From: Variovorax sp. dw_308
GTDB lineage: Bacteria > Pseudomonadota > Gammaproteobacteria > Burkholderiales > Burkholderiaceae_C
Direction of reading: 5' to 3'
Assembly: GCF_019207085.1 (NCBI RefSeq)
Contig: NZ_JAATOM010000002.1
Coordinates: 248,001 to 312,000, forward strand
DNA length: 64,000 nt
Positions 7,461 through 17,456 of the stretch are shown piece after piece. Position numbers and translations under genes: made by a program. The stretch's first letter is position 1. Each line of letters opens with the position of its first letter. Under the pieces are notes generated by a model. That model was given only the letters and a program-made list of their open reading frames with translations, had not been told where the DNA came from and made no database searches.

Positions 7461-9940
7461 TCAGCGCTTCTTGTCTGCACCCCGCAATGCGTCGACGAGC
7501 AGCTCCAGGGCATCGGCGATCCGCTTGCCAGTCTCCGGCGGCGGCAGTGGCACCTTGAGGCTGCGCTGCCCGGTGGAGGGGTCACGTTCGACCCAAGGGT
7601 GGGTGGTGCCGAAGCCGTTGTCCGGCGAGGTCATCGCCGCCACCAGTTCCGCACCGAAGCGCAGCAGGCCGGACCACGGTTCGGTGATCGTCGCCGCCGA
7701 TTCCCGATCGGTTGCGGCGGCCCCTGATGGAGCCGGCGCAGCCGTTGCAATCACGGCGTCCGCATCCGCGGTCGCGTCACCGACCGGTGCCGCCAGTTCC
7801 AGCGCAGCGACCTGGGCGGCTTCTTCAGCCGGCGCCATGGCCTCTCCGTCGCCCATGCGCCCGGTGACGTTTTCCACGTCCTTCATGAAGCGGCTCAGCC
7901 GCGACCCGCCAAGCGACACTTCCGCGCCACCGCCATCCAGAATGCCGGCGGACAGGGAACGCTTGAAGGCATGCACCGACAGCATGCCCTCCTCGATGGT
8001 TCCCTTGGCCACGTAGTTGACGATCTGTACCGGTTGCTTCTGCCCCATGCGGTGCACGCGCGCGATACGCTGCTCCAGCACCGCCGGATTCCACGGCAGA
8101 TCCATGTTGACCAGCGTCGAGGCGTGTTGCAGGTTGAGCCCGCTGCTGCCAGCGTCGGTCGACAGGAACACGCGGCAATCCGGATCGTCGCGAAAGCGAT
8201 CGATCAGCGCCGGGCGCTGCTCTGACGGACACCACCATGGAAGCTGACATAACCGATGCCACGTGCCTCGAGCCGGCGGATGACGATGGCATGCGTGCGC
8301 GTCCACTGGCTGAAAACCACCGCCTTGGCGCCCGGCTGGACGAACAGTCCTTCGAACAACTCCGCCAGTTCGTCGGCCTTGACGCCGTGGTCGCTCTCCT
8401 GATCGAGCAGGTAGGTGCTGTTGCATGACATGCGCATGTTTTGCAAGGCGCAGGTGAGGCGTCGCTGGTCCTGGTCGGAGAGGAACTTCATCTTGCGCCA
8501 GCGCTGGACGATCTTCGCCACGACGTCCGCGTTCTCCGCGTGGTACTGCATCTGCATCTCGGTCATCGGCACCAGCAGGTTCTGGTCGGTGCGGCTCGGC
8601 AACTGCTGCAACACCTCGGACTTGCGGCGCCGGACCATGACCGGTGCCAGGGAATGGCCAATCCTGTCGAGACCGGTGTAGCCCGTCACGCGGCCTCCCT
8701 CGTCCTTGACCTGATGCTCGTGCAGCAGTTTCCAGGTCGGCCCGAGGCGATGCTGGTCGACGAACTGGACGATCGAGATGAGCTCCTCCAGCTTGTTTTC
8801 CAGCGGGGTCCCGGTCAGCACGATCGCATACGTGCTGTCTATGCGCTTGAGCGCCTTCGCCGCGATGGTGTTCCAGTTCTTGACGCGCTGAGCCTCGTCC
8901 ACGATCACGAGGTCCGGCGCCCAGGCGGTGATCAGGTCGAGGTCGGACCGGAGCTTTTCGTAATTGGTGATCTTGCAGGCGTCGTCCAACGCGTATTCCT
9001 TTTGCCGTTGGGCCCGCCCGCCGGCGATCACCCTGGACGGGCGACCGGAGAAGCGAAGGATTTCACTTTGCCACTGGTACTTCAACGACGTCGGACAGAC
9101 CACGAGCACCTTGGCTGCGCCGAAATGCTGCATCAGGATCTCCGCTGCAGCAATCGCCTGGATGGTCTTGCCCAGTCCCATCTCGTCACCGATCAGCGCG
9201 CGACCGGCGCGCACGGCGAACAGTGCGCCTTCGGCCTGATAAGGATACAGCGGCACCTTGAGCAGCTTCTTCCAGCGGGAGTCCGCCGCGCCGTCCGGGA
9301 ACAGATCGGCCAGCGCCGCTGCACGCCGCGTCGCATCGCTCCTGCCGGCGATGAAGTCGAGCGCATCGTCGTAGGCGCGAAGTTCATGGCCCGTCCGCGC
9401 CGCACCGGCGATAAACCGACCGAGCGCGTCGAAACGATCCTCCGGCAGGCGCCAGCCTTGCGAAGCATCGAACAGAGCCGCCGCCGAGCGCGCGAGCTCG
9501 GCGGGGCAATCCGTTCCGGCACGAAAGTGAATCGTGCGCGTACCGTCGTTGCGCAGATACAGCTCGGAAAACGAGGGTTGGTAACCACGCGCGAATGCCG
9601 ACTTGGCGCCGCGCTTTCTTGCCAGCCGTGCGAGCGTGAATTCGATGTGCTTGCAAGTGCCCAGCTCGTTGGTCGCAAAGTCGGGACAGGCGCAGAAGTT
9701 GTCGCCCGGCTGCGCGCCGCGGATCGCCACGTAGTAGGCGGATTTCGACTCCGGATTGCTGACGCGGAATTCGGAGAAGAACGGCTCGGAACCGACGTTC
9801 TCCAGCCCGAACACCTGGTCGCGCCCGAATTGGCGGCGCAGGGATCGCTGCCATTCGACCGGCGCCAACCCTTGCGGGGCATGGGTTCGGGACAGCCTGG
9901 GTTCAGGGGGTGACTTGGCGGCCTTCTTCTGTTGCTTCAT
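7461..9940 (-). pseudogene. SWIM-SNF2 family helicase-like ATPase, interrupted by a 1-nt frameshift
   Basis: DNA translocase of the Swi2/Snf2 (HepA/RapA-like) family, about 826 aa if repaired. From ATG 9940 the first frame has a SWIM zinc-binding motif (C83-x-C85, C96-x-H98), Walker A in IGDEMGLGKTIQ, a DEAQ box in VIVDEAQRVKNW and LTGTPLENKLEE. It then terminates after SFHGGVRQSSARR at about 8204. The C-terminal helicase half continues in another frame (EQRPALIDRF, DAGSSGLNLQ, QRIARVHRMGQ) to a stop at 7461. One extra G in the GG at about 8227-8229 on the + strand would restore a continuous reading frame ending SFHGGVPSEQRPAL. It is either a real inactivation or a base-calling error. It is divergent from the Wadjet operon. 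Confidence 0.88.
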
Positions 9941-10451
9941 GGCATCGACTGGATTCGATTGTGCGATGCCGCAATGTTGCCATTCCGGTGCGGATGCCGG
10001 CTGTTCGACTTGCAGGCCAACCGACGAGTCGCAACTCACCGCCCGTCCGAGATCGTTCGAGGAGGACAGCCGTAGATGGAAGTGCCCGATCATGGTCGTC
10101 GTGCCGCTTTCACCTGCACAACGACGTCAACGATGGCAGACGTGACCGTGCCGATGAATCAGTGGCGCATGAAAACGATCAGAAAATGAGTCATCTGCTC
10201 AAATTCGACCCATGAGTCCATCGACCAACTCCGAGATTGAAACGTCCCGCTCCGGCGTCTGCCGCGACATGTCGAGCCTCGTGCTGCGAGCCATGAAGGC
10301 AGCGGGATTGATCGAGCCGACGGCAAAGGGCCGCAGTACCAGGTGGCCCAACCGCAATACCGCCGATCCAAAGGAGCTGCATGGTTGAACATGCACCCTC
10401 AGCATGTGGCGAGGCCTGCACAGGCCAGACTTGGCTATCGGACTTGAGTTC
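9941..10451. other. 510-bp gap between the helicase and the Wadjet operon
   Basis: This is the only stretch over 300 bases without a convincing gene. It must contain the promoter of the Wadjet operon (+) and that of the SNF2 gene (-). It includes one small open frame (10212-10388) with a weak winged-helix flavour and a preceding 9-codon frame that overlaps it by ATGA. No tRNA, insertion-sequence terminus or clear direct repeat was seen, and no strong consensus promoter stands out by eye. Confidence 0.5.
10212..10388 (+). CDS. Small hypothetical protein, possible HTH fragment
   Basis: A 58-codon frame from ATG 10212 to TGA 10386-10388, 63 bp before the chosen jetA start. The translation contains MSSLVLRAMKAAGLIEP followed by a basic stretch (KGRSTRWPNR), which resembles the recognition helix and wing of a winged-helix domain. 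No full domain is present. The ATG overlaps the stop of a preceding 9-codon frame (10172-10213). It could be a leader peptide, a remnant of a regulator, or chance. No family is recognised. Confidence 0.3.
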   Translation: MSPSTNSEIETSRSGVCRDMSSLVLRAMKAAGLIEPTAKGRSTRWPNRNTADPKELHG

Positions 10452-11987
10452 ATGACGGCCCGCACGGGCATCCAGGCCGAGCTTTTTCGCCATGTCAGCA
10501 CCGAGAAGGCAGCGCTGTACCGCGCGGTGATGCAGACCTTCGCGGCCGCCAAGCGCCAGTTCCGCCTGCACCTGCGACCCGACGAGGTGCTGGTCGAAGG
10601 CCATTGGGAAGGACTGCCCGCGGCACCACGACTGGAGGAGCTCCAAGCCGCACTGGCCCAGCTCACCGAATGGGGCAACCTCGAGTCGCAGCCCGACACC
10701 ACGCGCGTCGCCAGCATCGCCGACTTCTACCGTGCCAAGTTCCTGTACCGCCTGTCGCAGGGTGGCGAGGCGGTGGAGTCGGCACTGGAAACCTTTGCGC
10801 GAGCACTCTCGCGCCGCGCCGAACTGCAGACCGTGGCGCTGGAGGACATCGCACACAGGCTCGAAGCCCTGCAGGGCCTCGCAGCCGAGGAAGCGCCAGA
10901 CGCCGCCAAGGTGCACGCCACGCTGCGCGACCTGGTGCGCGTATTCGAGGGCCTGGCGGACAACGCCCAGGCCTTCATGGCCGGCATCGCGCGCAGCATC
11001 GAGCTTCAGCAAGCCGACGCGCAGGCCGTGGTGGCCTACAAGCGCCGGTTGATCGACTACCTGGAGCGCTTCATCGGCGATCTGGTCGGCCGCTCCGGTG
11101 GCATCGCGCAGCGCATCCTGGCGATTGCACCGCGCATCGAGACGCTGTTGTGGCTGGCCGTGGAGCGTGAGTCGCGCGACACCGCGCCCGGAAGCGAGGA
11201 AGAACAACTCGACGCCCGGACCCGAGGCCTGCTGGCCTGGCGCGAGCGCTGGCGCGGCCTGCGGCGCTGGTTCGTCGCCGACCGGCATGAGCCTCCCCAG
11301 GCCGAGTTGCTGCGCGCCAAGGCGCGCGCCGCGATCCCGCAGTTGCTGGCCGCCCTCGCCGCACTCAATGAGCGCCGCAGTGGGCGCAGCGACCGTTCCG
11401 CCGACTTCCGCGTGCTCGCCGGCTGGTTTGCCTCCTGCGAGGACGACACGCAGGCGCATCGCCTGGCGCGCGCGGCCTTCGCGCTGCATCCGGCACGGCA
11501 TTTCGCCCTGAACCCGGCGCTGCAGCCCGGTGGCGAGGACCTGCCCGCCAGCACGCCCTGGGCCGAGGCGCCGCCGCTGCGCATCCACCCGCGGCTGCGC
11601 GAGTACGGGCAGGCCACGCCGCGGGGCGCCCTGCCGCGCGTGCAGGCACGCGACGAGGCCCGCCTCCTGCTGGCCATGCAGCTGAAAGAGGAGCACGCGC
11701 AAGTCCAGGCCGCGCGCCAGCGCCTGGCCACGGGTCGGCCCGTGAAGCTCTCGGAGCTGGGCGAACTCGATCCGCACGCCTTCGGCCTGTTCCTCGCATT
11801 GCTGGGCGAAGCACTGGCGGCGCAGACCCACCCCGATGCAGCGGTGGAACAGACCAGCGGCGACGGCCTGCTGCGCATCCGGCTGCAGCCGTTGGCCCCC
11901 GGCAGTTGGGCCCAGGTCCACACGCCGGCCGGCGTGTTCGCCGGCCGCGACCACCTGCTGACCATCTCCGAACTGGACGCGCAATGA
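10452..11987 (+). CDS. jetA: Wadjet-type defence protein JetA (TIGR02677/DUF2397 family)
   Basis: First gene of a four-gene Wadjet cassette. In Wadjet, JetA is the kleisin-like subunit that links the SMC-type ATPase JetC and the winged-helix subunit JetB into a loop-extruding complex that detects small circular DNA. The 511-aa product has the family opening (ELFRHVSTEKAALYRAVMQ, then FAAAKRQFRLHLRPDE), a helical middle, and a C-terminal segment ending FAGRDHLLTISELDAQ. The start at 10452 fits the family N-terminus; an alternative ATG at 10404 would add 16 residues. No strong ribosome site is visible for either. jetB follows after 76 bp that contain a repeat element. Assignment rests on recognising the family signature and on the order of the four genes. 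Confidence 0.87.
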   Translation: MTARTGIQAELFRHVSTEKAALYRAVMQTFAAAKRQFRLHLRPDEVLVEGHWEGLPAAPRLEELQAALAQLTEWGNLESQPDTTRVASIADFYRAKFLYRLSQGGEAVESALETFARALSRRAELQTVALEDIAHRLEALQGLAAEEAPDAAKVHATLRDLVRVFEGLADNAQAFMAGIARSIELQQADAQAVVAYKRRLIDYLERFIGDLVGRSGGIAQRILAIAPRIETLLWLAVERESRDTAPGSEEEQLDARTRGLLAWRERWRGLRRWFVADRHEPPQAELLRAKARAAIPQLLAALAALNERRSGRSDRSADFRVLAGWFASCEDDTQAHRLARAAFALHPARHFALNPALQPGGEDLPASTPWAEAPPLRIHPRLREYGQATPRGALPRVQARDEARLLLAMQLKEEHAQVQAARQRLATGRPVKLSELGELDPHAFGLFLALLGEALAAQTHPDAAVEQTSGDGLLRIRLQPLAPGSWAQVHTPAGVFAGRDHLLTISELDAQ

Positions 11988-12016
11988 AAACACCCTGCAG
12001 CTCAGTTCGTTCGCGA

Positions 12017-12060
12017 CCCCAAAGGGGCGCATCAGTCCCTTCGGGCGGCCGGACGGGCCC
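12017..12060. repeat. GC-rich comamonad-type intergenic palindrome, copy 1
   Basis: The jetA-jetB spacer contains ACCCCAAAGGGGCG followed by CCCTTCGGGCGGCC and GGACGGGCCC. It matches the layout of the copy at 30685-30730 (CCCCAAGGGGGCC, a short loop, CCCTGGGGCGGCC, CGGCGG). The two half-palindromes can form a stem in RNA. It lies inside the defence operon between stop and start codons. Confidence 0.6.
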
Positions 12061-12063
12061 GAC

Positions 12064-13314
12064 ATGACCGACACCCGCCAGATCGCCCGCCAGCAGCAGC
12101 ACCACCGGGACGACGAGCGCTGCCAGGCCCTGCGAGCGCTGCTGATGACACCCCTGATGACCCCGGCGCACGAGGAGTTTGCGGCCGTGCGCCGCCATGC
12201 CGACGACCTGCGCGCCTGGTTCGCGCGCGAGACCGGCTGGCCGCTGCACATCGAGCGCGACTGCGCACGCCTGTTCAAGCGCCCCGCCGACCTGAGCGAT
12301 GCCAGCCGCGGCCTGCAAGGGTATGAGCGCCGGCGCTACGTGCTGCTGTGCCTGGCCTGCGCCGTGCTGGAGCGCGCCGAAGCCCAGATCACCTTGCGCT
12401 TGCTCGGCGAACGGCTGCTGGCGCTGGCGGCCGATCCGGCGCTGGCCTCGCGCGGCTTTGCTTTCACGTTGACCGCCGCACACGAACGGCGCGAACTGGT
12501 GGCCGTGTGCCGAACGCTGCTCGCACTCGGCGTGCTGCAACGCGTGGCGGGTGACGAAGAGGGTTTCGTGCGCGATGCCACGGCCAGCGGCGAAGCTGCC
12601 GACGCGCTCTACGACGTGCAGCGCCGCGTGCTGGCCAGCATGCTGGTGGCCGTGCGCGGCCCCTCCACCTGGCCTGCGGCGCAAGATCCGATGACGCTGG
12701 ACGAGCGCCTGGCGTCGCTGGTCGACGAACACGTGCCCGACAGCGACGAAGGCCAGCGCACGGCCCTGCGCCATCACCTGGCGCGCCGGCTGTTGGACGA
12801 CCCGGTGATCTACTTCGATACGTTGGACGAAGCGCAGCGCACCTACTTCACAAACCAGCGCGGCCCGATGGCCGTGCGGCTGTGCGAGGCCACCGGCCTG
12901 GTGCCCGAGCAGCGAGCCGAAGGACTGGCGCTGGTCGACGAGGACGGCGCGCTCACCGACGTCGCCATGCCCGCCGAAGGCACCGACGCCCATGCCACCT
13001 TGCTGGTGGCCGAGTTCCTGGCCGACCGGCGGCGCGCCGGCACAACCGAAGGATGCCGCCTGGACCAGGTGGTCGCCTTCATCGCCGAGGCGCGCACCCG
13101 CTACGGAAGCTACTGGCGCAAGTCCGCGCGCGAGCCCGGTGCCGAGCACGAACTGGCCGAGACCGCGCTCCAGCGGCTGGCCCAACTGCGATTGATCACA
13201 ACCCAAGGCGAGCACATACGCCCGCTGCCCGCACTGGCACGATTCGCACTCGGTGACGCCGAACTGCGAACCGCCACCCCACACGCACCGAACTCCCTGT
13301 TCGACGCCGCATGA
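12064..13314 (+). CDS. jetB: Wadjet-type defence protein JetB (TIGR02678/DUF2398 family)
   Basis: Second Wadjet subunit, 416 aa, expected to act as the winged-helix (MukE/KITE-like) partner of JetA and JetC. The N-terminal third contains HADDLRAWFARETGWPL and GYERRRYVLLCLACAVLE, and the middle has the family stretch YFDTLDEAQRTYFTNQRGPM. The C-terminus (VVAFIAEARTRYGSYWRK and following) resembles a winged-helix fold. The ATG at 12064 follows a GC-rich palindrome, with no strong ribosome site. The stop overlaps the jetC start by 4 nt (ATGA), so the last subunits are co-translated. Confidence 0.88.
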   Translation: MTDTRQIARQQQHHRDDERCQALRALLMTPLMTPAHEEFAAVRRHADDLRAWFARETGWPLHIERDCARLFKRPADLSDASRGLQGYERRRYVLLCLACAVLERAEAQITLRLLGERLLALAADPALASRGFAFTLTAAHERRELVAVCRTLLALGVLQRVAGDEEGFVRDATASGEAADALYDVQRRVLASMLVAVRGPSTWPAAQDPMTLDERLASLVDEHVPDSDEGQRTALRHHLARRLLDDPVIYFDTLDEAQRTYFTNQRGPMAVRLCEATGLVPEQRAEGLALVDEDGALTDVAMPAEGTDAHATLLVAEFLADRRRAGTTEGCRLDQVVAFIAEARTRYGSYWRKSAREPGAEHELAETALQRLAQLRLITTQGEHIRPLPALARFALGDAELRTATPHAPNSLFDAA

Positions 13315-16300
13315 CCGACGACATCCGACCTCCCCTGCCCCAACCCGGTCTGCCGCGCTGGCAGCCACTGCGGCTGGGCCTGACCGAGCTGTTCCACTAC
13401 GACAGCGAGGAATTCTGGTTCCGCGACGGCCACCTGCTGCTGCGCGGCAACAACGGCACCGGCAAGTCCAAGGTGTTGTCGCTGACGCTGCCCTTCCTGT
13501 TCGACGCCCAGCTGAAGCCCTCGCGCATCGAACCCGACGGCGACCCCGGCAAGAAGATGGCCTGGAACCTGCTGCTCGGCCGCCACGACCGCCGCATGGG
13601 CTACGCCTGGATCGAATTCGGCCGCGTCGATGCCGACGGCACGCCGCGCTTCCTGACCCTGGGCTGCGGCCTGTCTGCCGTGGCCGCGCGAACGCAGGTG
13701 GACAGCTGGTTCTTCCTGCTCGAAGGCAGCCGCATCGGGCAGGATCTCTGGCTCATCGGCCCCACGCATGTGGTGCTCACGCGCGAGCGGCTGCGCGACG
13801 CCCTGGCGCCGCTGGGTGGCCAGCTCTTCCCCACCGCCACCGAGTACCGACGCGCCGTGGACGAGCGTCTGTTCCATCTCGGCCCGGTCCGCTACGCCGC
13901 GCTGATGGACACGCTGATCCAGTTGCGCCAGCCCCAGTTGTCGAAGAAGCCTGATGAAGCCAACCTGTCGCAGGCGCTGACCGAAGCCCTGCCGCCGCTG
14001 TCCACCGACCTGCTGGCCGACGTGGCCGATGCGCTGAGCCGCCTGGAGGAAGACCGCCGCGAGCTCGCCGAATACGAGGCGCTGGAACGCGCCGTCGGCC
14101 AGTTCAGCCAGCGCTACCGACGCTATGCCGCCACGCAGACTCGACGCAAGGCGCGCGATCTGCGCAGCGCGCAGACCGGCTTCGACAACGCCAGCCGCGA
14201 ACTGAACGACAGCCGCGCGGCACTGACGCAGGCCGAGGCTACCGAAACCGAGGCCATCGCGCAGTTGGCAGTGGTCGACGCCGCACTGACCACCGCTCGC
14301 CTGCGACAGGAGGCACTGCTGAACGACCCGGCGATGGCCAGCGCCAAGCAGCTCGACAGCGCCGAGCGCGAAGCCAGGCGCCGACAGGAAGATGCGAGCA
14401 AGGCCGCGCAAGCCCGCCAGGAGGCCGAAGTTCGCCTCGCCCGGGAACAGCTGGCCACGCGCCAGCGCAGCGAGCGCACCGACCAGGCCACCGAAGTGCT
14501 GGCCACGCGACGCCAGGAAGCCGTCGAGGAAGCTGCCGCGGCCGGCATGTCCCGCGCGCTCGCCACCAGCCCCCTGGCCACCGCCGAGGCCGCCACGCTG
14601 GAACCATCGGCCGTGCAGGCTGCGCAGGATGATCTGCGCCGCGCAGTCGCGCTGCGCCGCCAGCAGACCACCTTCCTGCTGCAGCACTGCGACGCCGTCG
14701 AGCGCGCGGCCGAGACCCATGCCCGCACGCAGGAGCAGCGCGACCTGTGCAGAGACGAAGCCGACGATGCCGCCGCCCGCCGAGCCGAAGCCGACGATGC
14801 TGTTGCAACACAGGCCCAGGCCTTGCTGGACGCCTGGCAGGACCACCTCGACAGCCTGCGCGAGTTGCAGTTGCCGGACGCCCCCGTCGTGCTGGATCGG
14901 CTGGCCGCCTGGGCCTCCGCGCCGCAAGGACAGAATCCGGCCCACGCGGCGCTGCTGTCGGCCCAGCAGGCCAGTGCCGACAGTCTGGCCCGACGCCAGG
15001 CCGAACTGGAAGCGCAGCGCCACCGCGTCGAAGAAGAAGAACAGGCACTGCTAGCCGAGCGCGCTCGCCTCGAGCGGGGCGAGGACGCGCAGCCGCCGGC
15101 CCCGCACTGGCGCGCCGAGTCGTTGCGTTTGGGGCGCACGGGGGCGCCGCTCTGGCAACTGGTCGACTTCCGGCCCGGACTCGCCGATAGCCAGCGCGCC
15201 GGCCTGGAGGCTGCCCTGCAGGCCGCCGGCCTGCTGGACGCCTGGGTCACCCCGGACGGCGCGCTACTCGGCACCGACGGCACACCATTGCCGCACGACG
15301 CGCAGTGGCTGGCACGACCGGCGCAACCAGTTTCGCTGGCGGACTGGCTGCTGCCCGCGGACAACGGCACAGTGGCACCTGAGGTCCTGCGGCGCCTGCT
15401 CGAAGGCGTGGCCTGCGGACTGGAAGACCCGCCAGCCGTCGAAACCTGGCTCTCGCCCGACGGACGCTTTCGCCTCGGCACGCTGGCCGGCGCGTGGACC
15501 AAGCCAGGCGCCGAGTTCATCGGCTACGCGGCGCGTGCCGCTGCCCGCGCGCGGCGCCTGCACGACATCGCCTTACGCCTGGACGAATTGGCCGCGGATG
15601 CCCGCGCGCTGGAACAGTCCTTCACCCAGCTTGCCGATGCGCGTCGGCAAGCGGCGCGCGAATGGGAGCGCGCGCCCGGCGACGATGCGCTGCGCGGTGC
15701 CCATGCCCACGCCGCCGCTTGTGCCCGTGAGTACGACGCCGCCCGCCTGCGGCTGGATCAGGCCGAACGGCGCTGGCACGAGGCTGCGCAAGCCTGGGAA
15801 CAGGCACAGCACGCCCTGGCCCGCGATGCGGAAGACCTGACACTGCCAGCCACCCGCGAGGCACTGTCATCCATCACCTTGGCGCTTCAGACTTTCAACG
15901 ACGCGGCTCACGCACTGGCCGCTGCCACGCGCGAGTTGCGCGACGCAATGGCCGAGTTGGCGCAGCAGCGCGCACGCGAGCAGGAGGCTGCCGACGCCGC
16001 CCAGAACGCCGCAGATCACGCCGCCGAGCGCCTCGCGCTGGCCGAGGAGGCGCAGATCCACTGGCAGACGCTGCAGGAATCCATCGGCGCAGAAGTCGAT
16101 GACGTGCGCCGGCGCCTGGCCGACGCGCGCACTGCCGTCGCCACGGGCCAGCGGCAGTTGGAGCAGCAACACCAGGCCCGCCGGCTCGCCGCCGAAAACC
16201 GGGCCCAGGCCGGGCAGAAAGCCCTGTCCGCCGCCGCCACGCTGGACGAGCGCACAACCGCGCGCCAGCAGGCAGTGGTCCACCTGCAAGGCTTTGCTGC

Positions 16301-17456
16301 CACCGGCCTGCTGGCCACCGCGCTGCCCGAGGCTGAACTGCCGCCGCTCGCGGCGCCTTGGACCATCGAACCCGCGCTGACGCTGGCGCGCCGCGCGGAA
16401 CAGGCCCTGTCGGATGTGAAGGACGATGACGAAGCCTGGAGCCGCGTGCAGTCCCAGGTGTCGCAAGACTTCACCGAACTCGGCCGTGCGCTGTCCGCGC
16501 TCAGCCACCAGGCCCAGGCCGAAACCAACGACCATGGCTTCGTGGTCCGCATCGTCTACCGCAACCGCCCCGAACGGCCCGACCAGCTCAGTCTGCAGCT
16601 GGCTGCCGAAATTGCGCAACGCCGGGAACTGCTGACGGCCGGCGAGCGCGAGGTGCTGGAAAACCATCTGCAAGCCGAAATTGCCGCCGCGGTGCAGAAG
16701 CTGTTGCGCGAGGCAGAGCGTCAGGTGGACGCCATCAACACGGAACTGCACAAGCGCCCCACTTCCACCGGCGTGCGCTTTCGCCTCCAGTGGCAAACCC
16801 TGCCCGAGGGTGCCGACGGCGCACCCGTGGGCCTGGAAGCCGCGCGCCGCCGCCTGCTCAACACAGGTGCGGATCTGTGGACCGCGGAGGACCGCCGCGT
16901 CGTCGGCGAGATGCTGCAGCAGCGCATCGCGGCCGAGCGCAGCCGCGCCGATGCCGAGCAAGGAGGCAGCCTCCAGGAGCAACTGGCCCGTGCGCTGGAC
17001 TACCGGCGCTGGCACCGCTTCCGCGTGCAGCGCTGGCAGGACGGGCAATGGCGCGCGTTGTCCGGCCCGGCCTCCAGCGGCGAGCGCGCGCTGGGCCTCA
17101 CGGTGCCCTTGTTCGCCGCCGTCTCCAGCTTCTACAGCCAGGCCGGCAGCGTGCACGCGCCGCGGCTGGTGCTGCTGGACGAGGCCTTCGCCGGCATCGA
17201 CGACGCCGCGCGTGCCCACTGCTGGGCGCTGGTGCGCGAATTCGACCTGGACTTCGTCATCACCAGCGAACGCGAATGGGCCTGCTCGGCCGAACTGCCC
17301 GGCGTGGCCATTGCGCAGTTGCAACGCCGCGAAGGCGTGGACGCCGTGCATGTCTCGCGTTGGGTCTGGGACGGACGCGCCCGGCGGCGCGAGGATGACC
17401 CGGACCGACGCTTCCCGCCGGCACCGCCAGTGCCGCCAGCCGATGGCGACGCCTGA
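13311..17456 (+). CDS. jetC: Wadjet-type SMC-like ATPase JetC (TIGR02680 family)
   Basis: SMC/MukB/SbcC-like ATPase of 1381 aa, the motor of the Wadjet complex. Walker A is GNNGTGKS at residues 46-53. The ABC signature is near the C-terminus (PASSGERALG, about 1254-1263) and Walker B is LVLLDEAFAGID with D1290/E1291. Between them lie roughly 1100 residues rich in Ala, Glu, Arg and Gln in long heptad-like stretches (about 280-540 and 800-1000), with a central hinge-like globular part around 590-760. This is the classical head, coiled coil, hinge, coiled coil, head plan. It overlaps jetB by 4 nt and jetD by 14 nt. All catalytic motifs look intact, so the system is probably active. Confidence 0.92.
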   Translation: MTDDIRPPLPQPGLPRWQPLRLGLTELFHYDSEEFWFRDGHLLLRGNNGTGKSKVLSLTLPFLFDAQLKPSRIEPDGDPGKKMAWNLLLGRHDRRMGYAWIEFGRVDADGTPRFLTLGCGLSAVAARTQVDSWFFLLEGSRIGQDLWLIGPTHVVLTRERLRDALAPLGGQLFPTATEYRRAVDERLFHLGPVRYAALMDTLIQLRQPQLSKKPDEANLSQALTEALPPLSTDLLADVADALSRLEEDRRELAEYEALERAVGQFSQRYRRYAATQTRRKARDLRSAQTGFDNASRELNDSRAALTQAEATETEAIAQLAVVDAALTTARLRQEALLNDPAMASAKQLDSAEREARRRQEDASKAAQARQEAEVRLAREQLATRQRSERTDQATEVLATRRQEAVEEAAAAGMSRALATSPLATAEAATLEPSAVQAAQDDLRRAVALRRQQTTFLLQHCDAVERAAETHARTQEQRDLCRDEADDAAARRAEADDAVATQAQALLDAWQDHLDSLRELQLPDAPVVLDRLAAWASAPQGQNPAHAALLSAQQASADSLARRQAELEAQRHRVEEEEQALLAERARLERGEDAQPPAPHWRAESLRLGRTGAPLWQLVDFRPGLADSQRAGLEAALQAAGLLDAWVTPDGALLGTDGTPLPHDAQWLARPAQPVSLADWLLPADNGTVAPEVLRRLLEGVACGLEDPPAVETWLSPDGRFRLGTLAGAWTKPGAEFIGYAARAAARARRLHDIALRLDELAADARALEQSFTQLADARRQAAREWERAPGDDALRGAHAHAAACAREYDAARLRLDQAERRWHEAAQAWEQAQHALARDAEDLTLPATREALSSITLALQTFNDAAHALAAATRELRDAMAELAQQRAREQEAADAAQNAADHAAERLALAEEAQIHWQTLQESIGAEVDDVRRRLADARTAVATGQRQLEQQHQARRLAAENRAQAGQKALSAAATLDERTTARQQAVVHLQGFAATGLLATALPEAELPPLAAPWTIEPALTLARRAEQALSDVKDDDEAWSRVQSQVSQDFTELGRALSALSHQAQAETNDHGFVVRIVYRNRPERPDQLSLQLAAEIAQRRELLTAGEREVLENHLQAEIAAAVQKLLREAERQVDAINTELHKRPTSTGVRFRLQWQTLPEGADGAPVGLEAARRRLLNTGADLWTAEDRRVVGEMLQQRIAAERSRADAEQGGSLQEQLARALDYRRWHRFRVQRWQDGQWRALSGPASSGERALGLTVPLFAAVSSFYSQAGSVHAPRLVLLDEAFAGIDDAARAHCWALVREFDLDFVITSEREWACSAELPGVAIAQLQRREGVDAVHVSRWVWDGRARRREDDPDRRFPPAPPVPPADGDA

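Noticed and set aside
8441..9913. Plus-strand open frame of 490 codons opposite the SNF2 gene
   Set aside because: It is antisense to a strongly conserved helicase; the protein is rich in Arg/His/Gln with no motif, typical of high-GC shadow frames.
11365..15023. Long minus-strand open frames opposite jetA, jetB and jetC
   Set aside because: They are Gly/Arg/Gln-rich antisense products without motifs, while the plus strand carries the intact Wadjet families.
13311..17456. JetC as SbcC or MukB
   Set aside because: SMC-like motifs fit all three, but the flanking JetA, JetB and JetD families and the absence of sbcD or mukE/F point to Wadjet.
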